64,000 nucleotides of DNA from Streptomyces bungoensis (GCF_001514215.1 NZ_KQ948851.1:739434-803433); one strand, 5' to 3'; shown: positions 44,102-52,594, counted from the stretch's first letter. Numbers and translations: made by a program. The notes: generated from the sequence alone by a model not told the origin.

Positions 44102-44551
44102 TCACTTCCGCCGCTCCCAACCGATCTCGGTATACAGCCGGCCGGCACGAATCCCCTCGATGGCCGCTCGGGTGTAGGGAACGGTCGGCTCCGGCAGGCC
44201 GTCGACAGGCCACCAGGCCCAACGCAGGCACTTGTCCGGCTCCAGCACGCGGGGCTCGCCCTCCCACCGGCTGGCCCGGAAGAAGAAGCCCACGCGCGGG
44301 ACGGCGTCCTCGTGGTCGAGGAGGTGCACCGTATGCACGAGGACGAGGTCCTCCTCGGCGACGACCAGCTTCGCCTCCTCCCGCGCCTCCCGTGCCACGC
44401 AGGTCCGGGCCGGTTCTCGTTCCACATGGCCTGCCAGCAGATGCCACTGGCCGCCCGCGTATGCCGAATCCGGGTGCCGCTGCCCGAGCAGCACCATCCC
44501 GTCCCGCTCCAGGTACAGGTGACCGCCGATCACGTTCAGTTCCGCGCTCAC
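44102..44551 (-). CDS. Nudix hydrolase, degenerate box
   Basis: A protein of 149 residues starting at 44551, overlapping the MFS stop by 4 nt. The box reads AGHVEREPARTCVAREAREE, with the first Gly-Glu spacing altered and Lys in place of the last Gly. RE and EE are kept, so metal binding may remain. It resembles the Nudix half of the kinase fusion (VGFFFRASRWEGEPRVLEPD compared with VGFFFEVRHWRGNPRVMEPD). The two may be paralogues. Confidence 0.8.
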   Translation of the reverse strand: MSAELNVIGGHLYLERDGMVLLGQRHPDSAYAGGQWHLLAGHVEREPARTCVAREAREEAKLVVAEEDLVLVHTVHLLDHEDAVPRVGFFFRASRWEGEPRVLEPDKCLRWAWWPVDGLPEPTVPYTRAAIEGIRAGRLYTEIGWERRK

Positions 44552-45939
44552 GCCGTACCACCTCCGCCCACCGCGGGATTGCGCTGTCCGTCGTCGGCGG
44601 GGGCGGCGCCGGGTGAAGGTGAGGGGGAGGGGACGGGTGGTTGCACGAGTGGATCTCCTGGATGGGAGGGGGCAGGCTGGGCTCCGGGCATCTGGCGGAG
44701 GCCGCGTAGTGGGGAGCGGTAGAGGACCACGAGGGGGACGAGGAGCAGGCAGGTGCCGACGATCAGGGTGGGCCGTACCCCGATCCGCGTCCCGAGGCCG
44801 CCCGCGACCAGGGCGGCCACCGGCCGGGCGCCTGAGGTGAGCCAGGTACTCACGGCCTGCATGCGGGCCTGCATGTCATCGGCGGTGACGACCTGACGAA
44901 TGGAGCGCTGGGTGGTTCCCGCCGCCGCGGCGCAGGCCAGCTGGAGAAACAGGGCGGCGCCGATGCCGATCTGCCAGGTCAGGGCTGGGGAAGCGAGCAG
45001 CAACGGGATCTGGGTGAGCGGGGTGAGCGCGAGCGCGACGAGCATCATCGGCCCGGCCCCGTACCGTCGCGTGAGGGCCGGGGCGGCAAGTGCTCCTGCC
45101 GCCGCGCCGAGGGCTCCCAGCCCCAGGACCACGCCGAAGGCGGTCGGGCTCATCGAAAGGGACTTGAGCAGGTACAGGGCCCACAGGGTGTTGAGGAGTG
45201 CCAGGGCGAACGAGGTAGTCGCGTTGACCAGGGTCAGTGTGCGCAGCCGGTGGTCGCGGTGTACGTACCGCAGGCCCTCCCCGATCTCGGTGTGCACACG
45301 GTGGCTTCCGGCTTGCGCCCGGGTGGTCTCGCGTGTCTGGATGCGGGCGGTGCACCAGGCACTGACGAGGTAGGAGCCGACGTCACCGAGCAGTGCCCGG
45401 GCTGGTCCGAGGAGCGCGGTCAGGCCGGCGCCGAGGTTGCTGCCGGCGGTGGCGGCGACGGCGAACACGGCGCCGATACGGCTGTTGCTCCGTTGGATCA
45501 GGGACCGGTCGACCAAGCTGGGCAGGAGACTGATCGCGGCGGCATCATGCAGCACGCCTGCCGCACCCTGCACCGCGGCGACCACCATGAGCTGGGTCAG
45601 GGACAGCCTGTCCAGCGCCGCCGCTGTGGGCACGCTGGCCAGCGCGGCGGCGCTGACCAGATCTCCGGTGATCATCTGCTTCCGCTTGGAGCGCCGGTCG
45701 GCCAGCGCTCCGGCGTACAACGCCAGAAGAGCGGGCGGGAGTTGGCCCATGAACGTGATCCAGGCAACCTGGGCAGGGCTGGCATCCAGTTCGAGAACAG
45801 CCAGCACGGGCAGGGCCATCGCGCTGATCGAGCTGCCGGCCACGCTGGCGGCCTGGCCGGTCAGGTATCGACGGAAGTCCTGGTGCCGCCACAGCGACGT
45901 CCCTCCGGCCGACGAGATGGGGTCACACGGGGAGGACAT
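44548..45939 (-). CDS. MFS transporter (MFS_3/EntS-like)
   Basis: A protein of 463 residues from ATG 45939 after GAGGGGG. About eleven to twelve hydrophobic helices, with the loop ADRRSKRKQM after helix 2, the MFS signature. MFS_3 proteins are often exporters of siderophores or antibiotics. A proline-rich cytoplasmic tail ends the chain. Downstream coupling to a Nudix gene and upstream proximity to the ABC transporter suggest two export routes for the same pathway. Confidence 0.88.
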   Translation of the reverse strand: MSSPCDPISSAGGTSLWRHQDFRRYLTGQAASVAGSSISAMALPVLAVLELDASPAQVAWITFMGQLPPALLALYAGALADRRSKRKQMITGDLVSAAALASVPTAAALDRLSLTQLMVVAAVQGAAGVLHDAAAISLLPSLVDRSLIQRSNSRIGAVFAVAATAGSNLGAGLTALLGPARALLGDVGSYLVSAWCTARIQTRETTRAQAGSHRVHTEIGEGLRYVHRDHRLRTLTLVNATTSFALALLNTLWALYLLKSLSMSPTAFGVVLGLGALGAAAGALAAPALTRRYGAGPMMLVALALTPLTQIPLLLASPALTWQIGIGAALFLQLACAAAAGTTQRSIRQVVTADDMQARMQAVSTWLTSGARPVAALVAGGLGTRIGVRPTLIVGTCLLLVPLVVLYRSPLRGLRQMPGAQPAPSHPGDPLVQPPVPSPSPSPGAAPADDGQRNPAVGGGGTA

Positions 45940-46218
45940 GACGTACCCCCTCGGCTCCCGTCGGGCGCACGCCCGGCACGACCGTGGCTGCGTGATCGTG
46001 TTGCTCGTGCATCCCAGGCACCGCGGTGTCCACGCCCGGGTCGCTGCCCCGGATACAGCTGCGGAGCAGAAACCCCTTCGGCCGCAGTAGGGGGCGTCAG
46101 ATGGATGTGGGCCGGTCAGCACATCGGCATCCGGACGGGCAAGCATGGCGGTGTGCTGTGTGCTCACGGCGGCGGACAGGTCTGTAAGCACGATGCTCTT
46201 CCGCGGGCGTGTGCTCAT
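45940..46218 (-). other. Possible small ORF or MFS N-terminal extension
   Basis: An ATG at 46218 overlaps the ABC transporter stop (ATGA) and opens a frame of 93 codons that runs in frame into the MFS protein. It begins MSTRPRKSIVLTDLSAAVS and later carries several Cys. There is no stop before 44548, so it would be an unusual extension. The MFS start at 45939 has a far better ribosome site. It could be a coupled peptide gene mutated at its stop. Confidence 0.25.
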
Positions 46219-48248
46219 GCGGATGCCTGCCGCTGTTCGTCATCGTCCCGGGCATCCGAGGAGACCTGGCACGACAACAGCTCTCGGAACAGACCCGGTT
46301 GCTCGGCCAGCTCTTCGTAGGTGCCCTCCTGCACGACCCTGCCCTCGTCGAGCACGACGATCCGGTCGGCTACGGCGACGCTGGTGATGCGGTGGGTTAC
46401 CAGCAGTACCACCCGGTCCCGGGCAAGACCCCGTAGCCGCTGGAAAATCCGGTACTCGGCAAGCGGATCGAGGTTCGCGGTCGGCTCGTCAAGGACCAAT
46501 AGTCCCGCTTGGCGGAAGAACGCCCTTCCGAGAGCGATGCGCTGCCACTGGCCCCCGCTCAGTTCTTCCCCGTTGAGCCACTCGCGGGCGAGAAGGGTGT
46601 CCAACCCGGCGCCGAGCTTGTCGACGACCTCGTCGGCGCCAGCGGCCTCACACGCCTCGCGTACCGCCGCGTCCCCACGCGCCGTGGGCTGCCCGAGGGT
46701 GATGTTCTCCCGCACCGTCAAAGGCCAACGCGCGTAGGTCTGGGGTACCAGGGCCACCTGCTGCCACAGCGCCTGCGGCTCGGCGTCGCCGGTGGGAACG
46801 CCGTCCCACAGCACCTGCCCGTCGGTGGGCAGGTAGAGGCCGCTGATCAATTTCGACAGCGTCGACTTACCCGAGCCGTTGAAGCCGACCAGGGCAGTGA
46901 CCTCACCCTGGCGCAGGGTGAGCGTCACGTCGGACAGAGCGTCTTGGTTCTTGCCCGCGTACCGGTGCGTGACCGACTTGATCTCGATCTTCTTCGGAGG
47001 CCCCGGGCGATGCGTGCCCCGGCGCATGCGGAACCCTCCGGCCTTGTCCAGGAAGCCGCTCCAGTCGTCCATGTACAGGCCCGTGCGCACGGCGCGCGCC
47101 CCTACCGAGACCAGACCGCGGACCGACTGGCCCACCGTCTGCAAGGCGAACACAGCCGTCCCGGCGTGCCCGACGCTGATGCGGCCGGTGGCCAGCAGCC
47201 ACACGACCGCCGCCCATACGACTGCCGAACCCACACCGCCGCACAGCGCGCCGATCAAGGACATGCGGGCCGCCTTGTCAGCGGCGGCGCGGTCCTCGCG
47301 GTTGATCCGGGCGACCGTCTGCCGGTACCGGCCGGAGAGGAAACCGGCCATGGTGCCGGCACGGATCTGGTCGGCAGCCTCCTTCGTGTAGATGTGCCAG
47401 CGCAGAATCGACAGCATCCGCAGATCGCCGTTGCTGCGCAGATTTGCCAGGTATCGCACCCGTGCGGCGCTGACCTGTGCCAGGGCCTGCGGCAGGCTGG
47501 CGGCGACCAGAAGGGGGAGAAGGACCCAGTGCACGCCGGCCAGCACGATCGCTCCAGCGACGAAGGAGGCCGACGAGGCGATCAGGTCCTGCCCCTCGTT
47601 GATCAGGTCCCCAGTGACTTGCGCCCCGCGGTCGGCGGCTTCGCGGTCGTGGTTGAAGTCGGGCTCGTCATAGGCGCACAGCTCCACCTCGGCGCAGCCG
47701 GTGAGCAGCATCTGCTCGGCCTCGCGCGACATCAGTGGGCCCAACCGGGAAGACAACCAGGAGACGGTGATCCCCAGAAGGGCGCGTACGCCGGCGGTGC
47801 CGGCCAGCAGGGCCACAGAAGGCCACGCCTGAAGGAGCCGCTGGTAGACGTCTCCGCTGGTCAGCAGGGCGGTCAGGGTGCCGCTGATGGCGACCAGGCC
47901 GAGGGCTTGCATCACGCCGGTGACGGCCTGGCACAGCAGGAGACCGATGGTCGCTCGGCGGTCGACCCGCCATGCGAGAGCCAGTGACCGGCGTACCAAC
48001 TGCGGCAGCCGCCGGGCCATATCGCGCATCCTGATCGAACGGCCGGCCGCTTCATGGCTGCCCGTCAGATCGATGTACCGCATCTGCGGCTCCCTGGCAG
48101 CCGTTTCCGATGGCTCATCCGGCTCGGCTGTAGAGGACGCGTCGGGCCCGGTCGTCGGTCCGGGAGGCAACGAGGAGGGTGTGGACTCCAGCGGGGCGGT
48201 GCGCGGCCCCGGGATGTTGTCGGGTGATGCATCGGTGGGCTCACTCAT
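46215..48248 (-). CDS. ABC transporter, fused membrane and ATPase domains
   Basis: A protein of 677 residues from ATG 48248, which overlaps the stop of the 47-residue peptide gene. A 60-residue disordered N-terminus precedes five or six membrane helices (about residues 85-390). The ATPase follows: Walker A LVGFNGSGKSTLSKL, signature EELSGGQWQRIALGRA, Walker B LLVLDEPTANLD. Exporters of this type carry peptides or lipids. Direct coupling to a peptide gene makes that peptide or its product the obvious cargo. A truncated relative lies at 36550-36666. Confidence 0.9.
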   Translation of the reverse strand: MSEPTDASPDNIPGPRTAPLESTPSSLPPGPTTGPDASSTAEPDEPSETAAREPQMRYIDLTGSHEAAGRSIRMRDMARRLPQLVRRSLALAWRVDRRATIGLLLCQAVTGVMQALGLVAISGTLTALLTSGDVYQRLLQAWPSVALLAGTAGVRALLGITVSWLSSRLGPLMSREAEQMLLTGCAEVELCAYDEPDFNHDREAADRGAQVTGDLINEGQDLIASSASFVAGAIVLAGVHWVLLPLLVAASLPQALAQVSAARVRYLANLRSNGDLRMLSILRWHIYTKEAADQIRAGTMAGFLSGRYRQTVARINREDRAAADKAARMSLIGALCGGVGSAVVWAAVVWLLATGRISVGHAGTAVFALQTVGQSVRGLVSVGARAVRTGLYMDDWSGFLDKAGGFRMRRGTHRPGPPKKIEIKSVTHRYAGKNQDALSDVTLTLRQGEVTALVGFNGSGKSTLSKLISGLYLPTDGQVLWDGVPTGDAEPQALWQQVALVPQTYARWPLTVRENITLGQPTARGDAAVREACEAAGADEVVDKLGAGLDTLLAREWLNGEELSGGQWQRIALGRAFFRQAGLLVLDEPTANLDPLAEYRIFQRLRGLARDRVVLLVTHRITSVAVADRIVVLDEGRVVQEGTYEELAEQPGLFRELLSCQVSSDARDDDEQRQASA

Positions 48249-48388
48249 GCTGCCCACCTCGTATCCGGTCGTGCTGCGCGCTGGGCAGCGGCGTCAACTT
48301 GCCGCCCGGATCGTGCGGAGCACGGGACAGCCGGCATGGGACGTTCGAATGCGGCGATGGGATTCGCAGGGACGGGCACAGGGTTCAC
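48245..48388 (-). CDS. 47-residue RPDTR peptide, ABC-coupled
   Basis: GTG start 4 nt after GGAGGACTCC; TGA overlaps the ABC transporter ATG. The peptide has the same length as the one at 50335-50478 and aligns without gaps: M-x-PV-x2-P at the start, AFE at residues 13-15, and RPDTR at 40-44, then a short tail ending in Ala. One Cys at 23 is not shared. A conserved end with a variable centre suggests a modified peptide or signal. No known family was recognised. The best support is the second copy and the tight coupling to an exporter. Confidence 0.65.
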   Translation of the reverse strand: MNPVPVPANPIAAFERPMPAVPCSARSGRQVDAAAQRAARPDTRWAA

Positions 48389-48660
48389 GGAGTCCTCCAG
48401 ATGGACGCACGAGGGGTACTGGTGCTCTAACAACGGCCCCCGGACGGGTCTGTCACGGGCAGATCCGGGGCAGATAGTGGACGGATGTTCTATTGGGTGG
48501 CCAGGGTCAAGCGGGCCTTGTCGTGGGTCGCGCCTGTGTCGCTCGAACAGCTGGGATAACCCTTTCGAGGTATTGCGGGGGGATCCCGTCGGGCGCGGTG
48601 GGGCATGGCAACGAGGAGCAGCGGCGGCGGTGGCGTCCGCTGCTCTCGACCTGGGGCGGG

Positions 48661-49758
48661 TCAGGTTCCGGTCTGCTCCAGGGCCGCGTTCCATGCGGTG
48701 AGGGCGTCGGGGCCGGAACGCAGGAGCGAGGCGACGGGATTGGTCAGGTACTCGTGCTCGACGAGGTAGAGGCCGGCGGTGCCGGCGTAGCCGGGGAACA
48801 GTTCGTTGAGGCGGGTCATCACGGTCTCCGGCGCGGCGTCGTTAGCGTCGAGGAGGCGGCGCGCAAGGATCTTGCGGTTCCACACGTCGATGCCGAAGGC
48901 GGCAGGGGCGCGGGAAGCGTGGGAGGCAATTACCGCGGCGGTGTAGGGGCCCACTCCTTTGATTTCTTGGACGGCCTCCATCAGGTTTCCGGCAGCCTTG
49001 AGGTCCTCGGTGCTGTGGTCGCGGAAGTAGGCCGCGTAGTGCGGAAGGCTTTTGGCGCGAAAGCCCAGCCGGTCCCGTTCCTTCAGCGTCTCGGGCGGAA
49101 CGTGGGCGATCTCGTCTGGGGTGAACCAGGCCCGCAGCGTGATCCCGTCGAAGTGGACGAGATGGCCGTAGTGGGCCAGCAAATTGCGGGTCATCTGGGC
49201 GGTGCGGCGGATGGTGACGTTCTGCAGCAGCAGGGCGATCACGGCGATCTCGAAGTGGTCCTCCGGGCACGACTGCCGCATCCCGCCCAGGACTGCGAGT
49301 GCCTCGCGCATTGCGGGCACATGGGACGCGAGTTCCGCGAACGCCGCATGGTCTTCGTCCAACCCGTATGAAGAGATGAGCCGGCGCGTCAGCTCCTCGC
49401 GGTCGGCGGGCTTGAAGTCACCGGCGGTGTAGATGTCGGCGATCACGGTGCGGTCCTCGGCATGCAGCCGGACTCCGACCACGAGGTCGCCGACTCGGAA
49501 GGTACGCCAGCTGCAGGACTCGGTGTGGGCTTCCAGGCCGGTGGCGTAGTGGGACGGCTTCCAGAAGGTGTGCAGGGCGTTGAATGGACCGTCGCCGGTG
49601 ACGGGCAGTTCGAGGGTGTCGGTGTGGTCGAGGGTGCGGGGGTTCACGTCATGCTCCTGGGTGGCGGCCGTGGGTCGCAGGGGGCCGCCGAACAGCTCGT
49701 GTTCGGCGTCGGAGACCTGCGGATCGGCCATCGTGACCGGGCCGAAGAATCTCTTCAC
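48661..49758 (-). CDS. HhH-GPD DNA glycosylase-like protein
   Basis: A protein of 365 residues, ATG overlapping the Nudix stop. The helix-hairpin-helix EIKGVGPYTAAVIASHA and downstream catalytic Asp in AFGIDVWNRKIL place it in the HhH-GPD superfamily (AlkA/OGG-like). An N-terminal 150-residue domain resembles the AlkA/OGG N-domain. No iron-sulfur Cys cluster is seen. It removes an unknown modified or damaged base. In this operon it may protect the host from a modified nucleotide, or be unrelated. Confidence 0.8.
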   Translation of the reverse strand: MKRFFGPVTMADPQVSDAEHELFGGPLRPTAATQEHDVNPRTLDHTDTLELPVTGDGPFNALHTFWKPSHYATGLEAHTESCSWRTFRVGDLVVGVRLHAEDRTVIADIYTAGDFKPADREELTRRLISSYGLDEDHAAFAELASHVPAMREALAVLGGMRQSCPEDHFEIAVIALLLQNVTIRRTAQMTRNLLAHYGHLVHFDGITLRAWFTPDEIAHVPPETLKERDRLGFRAKSLPHYAAYFRDHSTEDLKAAGNLMEAVQEIKGVGPYTAAVIASHASRAPAAFGIDVWNRKILARRLLDANDAAPETVMTRLNELFPGYAGTAGLYLVEHEYLTNPVASLLRSGPDALTAWNAALEQTGT

Positions 49759-50222
49759 CGGGCGCCTCCCGCAGGCCAGTTGATGGCCCGGTAGGACGGG
49801 CCGTGGGTGAGCATGTGGAAGATGGTGGCGGTGTAGGGGTGACAGTCCGGCGACGGTCGTTCCATCGGCACCCAGAAGAGCCCTTCGTGTTTGTGCGGCT
49901 CGGCGTTGTACGGCTCACCCGTCCACGACTGCGCCACGAACACGGCGGTGATCCGGTCCAGGCCACCGTCGGAGTCGTGGTGGTGGATTAGCCCGCAGAA
50001 CTCCTGCTGCTCAGCAGTGATAAGGACCCCCACCTCCTCCATGGCCTCGCGTCGCGCAGCATGGTCGAGTGGTTCACCGACTTCCAGGTGACCGCCCACG
50101 ACAGTGAGCTGTCCCGGTGCGAGGGCGGCGTCCAGTGCGCGGCGTACGCACAGGGCGGCGCCGTTCGTACGGAGCAGGACCTGTGCCACGTCGGCGATCA
50201 GCTGGTGAGGCGAGTCGCTCAC
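49755..50222 (-). CDS. Nudix hydrolase
   Basis: A protein of 155 residues, GTG in a GTGA overlap with the preceding 39-codon ORF. The box is complete: VGGHLEVGEPLDHAARREAM then EEVGV. The C-terminal DCHPYTATIFHMLTHG is unusual. It lies between peptide genes and the DNA glycosylase, all overlapping by 4 nt. Confidence 0.85.
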   Translation of the reverse strand: MSDSPHQLIADVAQVLLRTNGAALCVRRALDAALAPGQLTVVGGHLEVGEPLDHAARREAMEEVGVLITAEQQEFCGLIHHHDSDGGLDRITAVFVAQSWTGEPYNAEPHKHEGLFWVPMERPSPDCHPYTATIFHMLTHGPSYRAINWPAGGAR

Positions 50223-50338
50223 GGGCGGCCCTCCTGTACCAGGCGTTCTACGGTGTGCCGACCGTTGGTCACGAGGGCACCGCCGTGCCGAAAGCTATGG
50301 GTGAGAACGGAGGACGGGAGAGGTGCGGGCTGCGTCAT
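50219..50338 (-). CDS. 39-residue ORF coupled to Nudix
   Basis: ATG overlaps the RPDTR peptide stop (ATGA); its stop overlaps the Nudix GTG (GTGA). It reads TQPAPLPSSVLTHSFRHGGA followed by a short helix. Double overlap argues for translation, at least as a coupling device. Function is unknown. Confidence 0.4.
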   Translation of the reverse strand: MTQPAPLPSSVLTHSFRHGGALVTNGRHTVERLVQEGRP

Positions 50339-50478
50339 GCCAGGTACCTCGTATCCGGTCGTGACCCGTCGTCGAGCAGAGCTGCGCGACCGGAGGTGAG
50401 GCGAAGGCTGGCGCCCGAGGAGGTAGCGGCATTTTCGAACGCAGGATGAACGAGTCCAGGGCGGCGTACGGGATGCAT
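50335..50478 (-). CDS. 47-residue RPDTR peptide, operon head
   Basis: ATG after GAGGAGTCCCC. It is the same length as the ABC-coupled peptide and shares M-x-PV, Pro at 7, AFE at 13-15 and RPDTR at 40-44; the last residues are YLA here and WAA there. Its stop overlaps the 39-residue ORF. It contains no Cys. A double aspartate at residues 36-37 precedes the conserved Asp at 42. Likely a precursor or signalling peptide, with function unproven. Confidence 0.65.
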   Translation of the reverse strand: MHPVRRPGLVHPAFENAATSSGASLRLTSGRAALLDDGSRPDTRYLA

Positions 50479-50562
50479 GGGGACTCCTCGGGGCAAGATG
50501 CGGACAGGTGATCGGGTAACGGCGGTCCTGCTGTAGCCGTAACGGGTGGAGGAGGGCGAAAT

Positions 50563-50643
50563 CTAGAGCGTGATTTCGAATACCGGGCTCTCTCCTTGTG
50601 TGGTCGGGTGGGGCGGGCTGTGATGCAGTGTTCGATCACTCAT
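50563..50643 (-). CDS. 26-residue peptide ORF
   Basis: ATG overlaps the stop of an 18-codon ORF; AGGAGG lies about 14 nt upstream. It reads SDRTLHHSPPHPTTQGE and ends SPVFEITL with a TAG stop. A hydrophobic C-terminus is reminiscent of signal or precursor peptides. Small size makes chance possible. Confidence 0.35.
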   Translation of the reverse strand: MSDRTLHHSPPHPTTQGESPVFEITL

Positions 50644-50696
50644 GTGGGTTGCGGTACCTCCTGCGGGGGATTGCCGGGGGGCGCTTGGTCGGTCAT
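50640..50696 (-). CDS. 18-residue coupled ORF
   Basis: ATG overlaps the CYTH-like gene stop (ATGA), and its own stop overlaps the 26-residue ORF (ATGA). It is proline- and glutamine-rich. It contains the AGGAGG used by the next ORF, so it may serve to link translation rather than make a product. Confidence 0.3.
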   Translation of the reverse strand: MTDQAPPGNPPQEVPQPT

Positions 50697-51901
50697 GGCG
50701 TGGCGAGGTCCGGGCGGAGGGCGATGGCGTCGCGAAGGAAGCTGCGCTTGGAGTAGAAGGTGTGCTCGGCGGTCCAACCGTGACTGGCGAGGTACTCGCA
50801 GAGCCAGCTGTCGATCCGCTTCATCTCGATGAGGATCTCGTCCTGGTGGTGGTCGAGGATGCTGCGTGAGCGGAGGTACTCCAGCTCGCACTGGGAGAGC
50901 ACCACGTCGGGGGCCGCCAGGAGGGCGCAGCGGTCGAGGAAGATGCCGTAGACGTGTCCGGTGCGCAGCGACTCGCACTGGATGTCGTAGCGGACGCGCT
51001 GGAAGGGCGGCATGGCCCGGACCTGGAGGTTCAGGTCTTCGCGCAGGAACGTCTCGAAGCGGTCGGGGGTGATGTCGAGGCCAGGGGTGAGTTCCTCGCG
51101 GCGGGCGAAGGCGTCCTCGGTGAACCACTTTCGTTTGAGCACGTGCCCGGCGGTGACGGTGGGGATGAAGGAGGCGTAGCCGATCTCGGGCTCGGGGCCG
51201 GTGACGTCGAACAGATGGTTCTCGGTGTGGTGGATCTGGAACTCTTCCCGGTACTCCGGACGGCAGCCTTCCAGCTTGCCGTCGCGAAGTGCCTTGAGCA
51301 GTTCCATGGACGCGGACCAGATGTCCGGTGCCGGGTCGAGGGTGTATTTGATCTCCAGCTCAGTGCCGGAGAAGTGCTTGCGGAAGTACCGCAGATGGTT
51401 GTTGAGCGCCGTACTCGACTCTGCGTGCGCCGTCAGCACGGGGTCGAACCAGCGCAGTTCCTCGACCGGGCCGTGGCCGACTGGTTCCCGGGTGGTGCGG
51501 ACGAAGCAGGCGTCCTCGGGGTGAAAGCGGATCTGAGCGTACGCGTGGTAGCCGCCGCCGGGGTGTTCGGCCAGGTAGCACAGCGGCACCAGGCCGGGGG
51601 CGGCCTCGGTACCGACCAGGCCGCGCAGGGCGGGGCCGGCGATGGCGTCGGGGAACAGTTCGCCGCCGTGGATCCTGGCCGCCCCGAGCCGGGTGCCGCC
51701 GGGCTGCAGCGCTTCGGCCGGGCAGGGCCCCAGCGCGTTCCAGCGGACGATCACGGTGGTGGCCGGCCGGCATACCTCCTGCGGTGGCACCCGTACGAGC
51801 ACGATCGGCTCGTCTGGTCGCCGTGGCGCGGTGCGGTTGAGGAGGTGGACGCCGCCGAGGACGACCCAGGCTCCCCGGTACGAGGGCTGCTCATCGTGCA
51901 C
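50693..51901 (-). CDS. CYTH-like protein of unknown function
   Basis: A protein of 402 residues from GTG 51901 after AAGGAGACCAGC. The first 180 residues are unassigned, with VRVPPQEVCRPATTVIVRWN. Around residue 180 an ELEIKYTLD segment has the ExExK motif that opens CYTH (triphosphate tunnel) domains; later RKWFTEDAFARRE and RYDIQCESL would supply basic and acidic tunnel residues. CYTH enzymes act on triphosphates or make cAMP. The assignment rests on one motif and the beta-rich pattern, so it is tentative. It heads the small-ORF operon. Confidence 0.5.
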   Translation of the reverse strand: MHDEQPSYRGAWVVLGGVHLLNRTAPRRPDEPIVLVRVPPQEVCRPATTVIVRWNALGPCPAEALQPGGTRLGAARIHGGELFPDAIAGPALRGLVGTEAAPGLVPLCYLAEHPGGGYHAYAQIRFHPEDACFVRTTREPVGHGPVEELRWFDPVLTAHAESSTALNNHLRYFRKHFSGTELEIKYTLDPAPDIWSASMELLKALRDGKLEGCRPEYREEFQIHHTENHLFDVTGPEPEIGYASFIPTVTAGHVLKRKWFTEDAFARREELTPGLDITPDRFETFLREDLNLQVRAMPPFQRVRYDIQCESLRTGHVYGIFLDRCALLAAPDVVLSQCELEYLRSRSILDHHQDEILIEMKRIDSWLCEYLASHGWTAEHTFYSKRSFLRDAIALRPDLATP

Positions 51902-52043
51902 GCTGGTCTCCTTCGTGTGAAGCGGGTGCCACGGGTGATCGCCCTGCAGCCCGAAGGGGCCACCGGGTCGGCCGGACCTCCCCGTATGGCTGCCTGCTCG
52001 TCGCTGCGACGTCCGGCCGGTTCGTCGGCCTAGGGTGGGGCGG

Positions 52044-52574
52044 GTGAGTCATGGTGAAGTTGGTCAGATGATCTTGGGCGAGGCTGTTGCGGATGCCCGC
52101 CTCGCCGCGTGGGAGTTCGACGGTGCACGGGCCTGGCTGGAGGAAGCCCGCCGGCATCCCATGGAGCCGCTGGCGGCCGAGGTGTGGGTCACCGACCCTG
52201 CTTTCGAGCACGTCCTGCTGGTCAAGCACCGCGTGCGCGGATGGGTGCCGCCGGGCGGCAAGGTGGAGCCGGGCGAGGCGCCGCGTGCGGCGGCGGCACG
52301 AGAGCTGCTGGAGGAGACCGGCCTGCGCACCGAGTTGCTGCCCGAGCCCGCGGCCGTGGCGGTGCGTTCCTACCGGGCCGACTGGTCTCCGACCCTGGGC
52401 CTGTCCTACGCCGCGATCGTGGGACGCGACGTGCCGCTCGCCGGGGAGCAGAACCAGCCGGCGGCATGGTTCCGTCTGGACACAGGCTGGGACAGTGTCT
52501 TCCCCGAGGACCGCGAGCGGATCCGTGCGCACGCTCGCCGTCTGGCAGCCGGCCGGGCGGTCGGCTCCCGCTGA
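52044..52574 (+). CDS. Nudix hydrolase, possibly leaderless
   Basis: A protein of 176 residues from GTG 52044. A TAGGGT hexamer ends 7 nt before this GTG and no ribosome site is seen, so a leaderless transcript is likely. The Nudix box is complete: PPGGKVEPGEAPRAAAAREL then LEETGL. An N-terminal 45-residue helical extension precedes the fold. It is the only plus-strand gene in this part, divergent from the CYTH-like gene and convergent with the next Nudix. Confidence 0.85.
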   Translation: MSHGEVGQMILGEAVADARLAAWEFDGARAWLEEARRHPMEPLAAEVWVTDPAFEHVLLVKHRVRGWVPPGGKVEPGEAPRAAAARELLEETGLRTELLPEPAAVAVRSYRADWSPTLGLSYAAIVGRDVPLAGEQNQPAAWFRLDTGWDSVFPEDRERIRAHARRLAAGRAVGSR

Positions 52575-52594
52575 GGTAGGTCCCTGGCCGCCGT

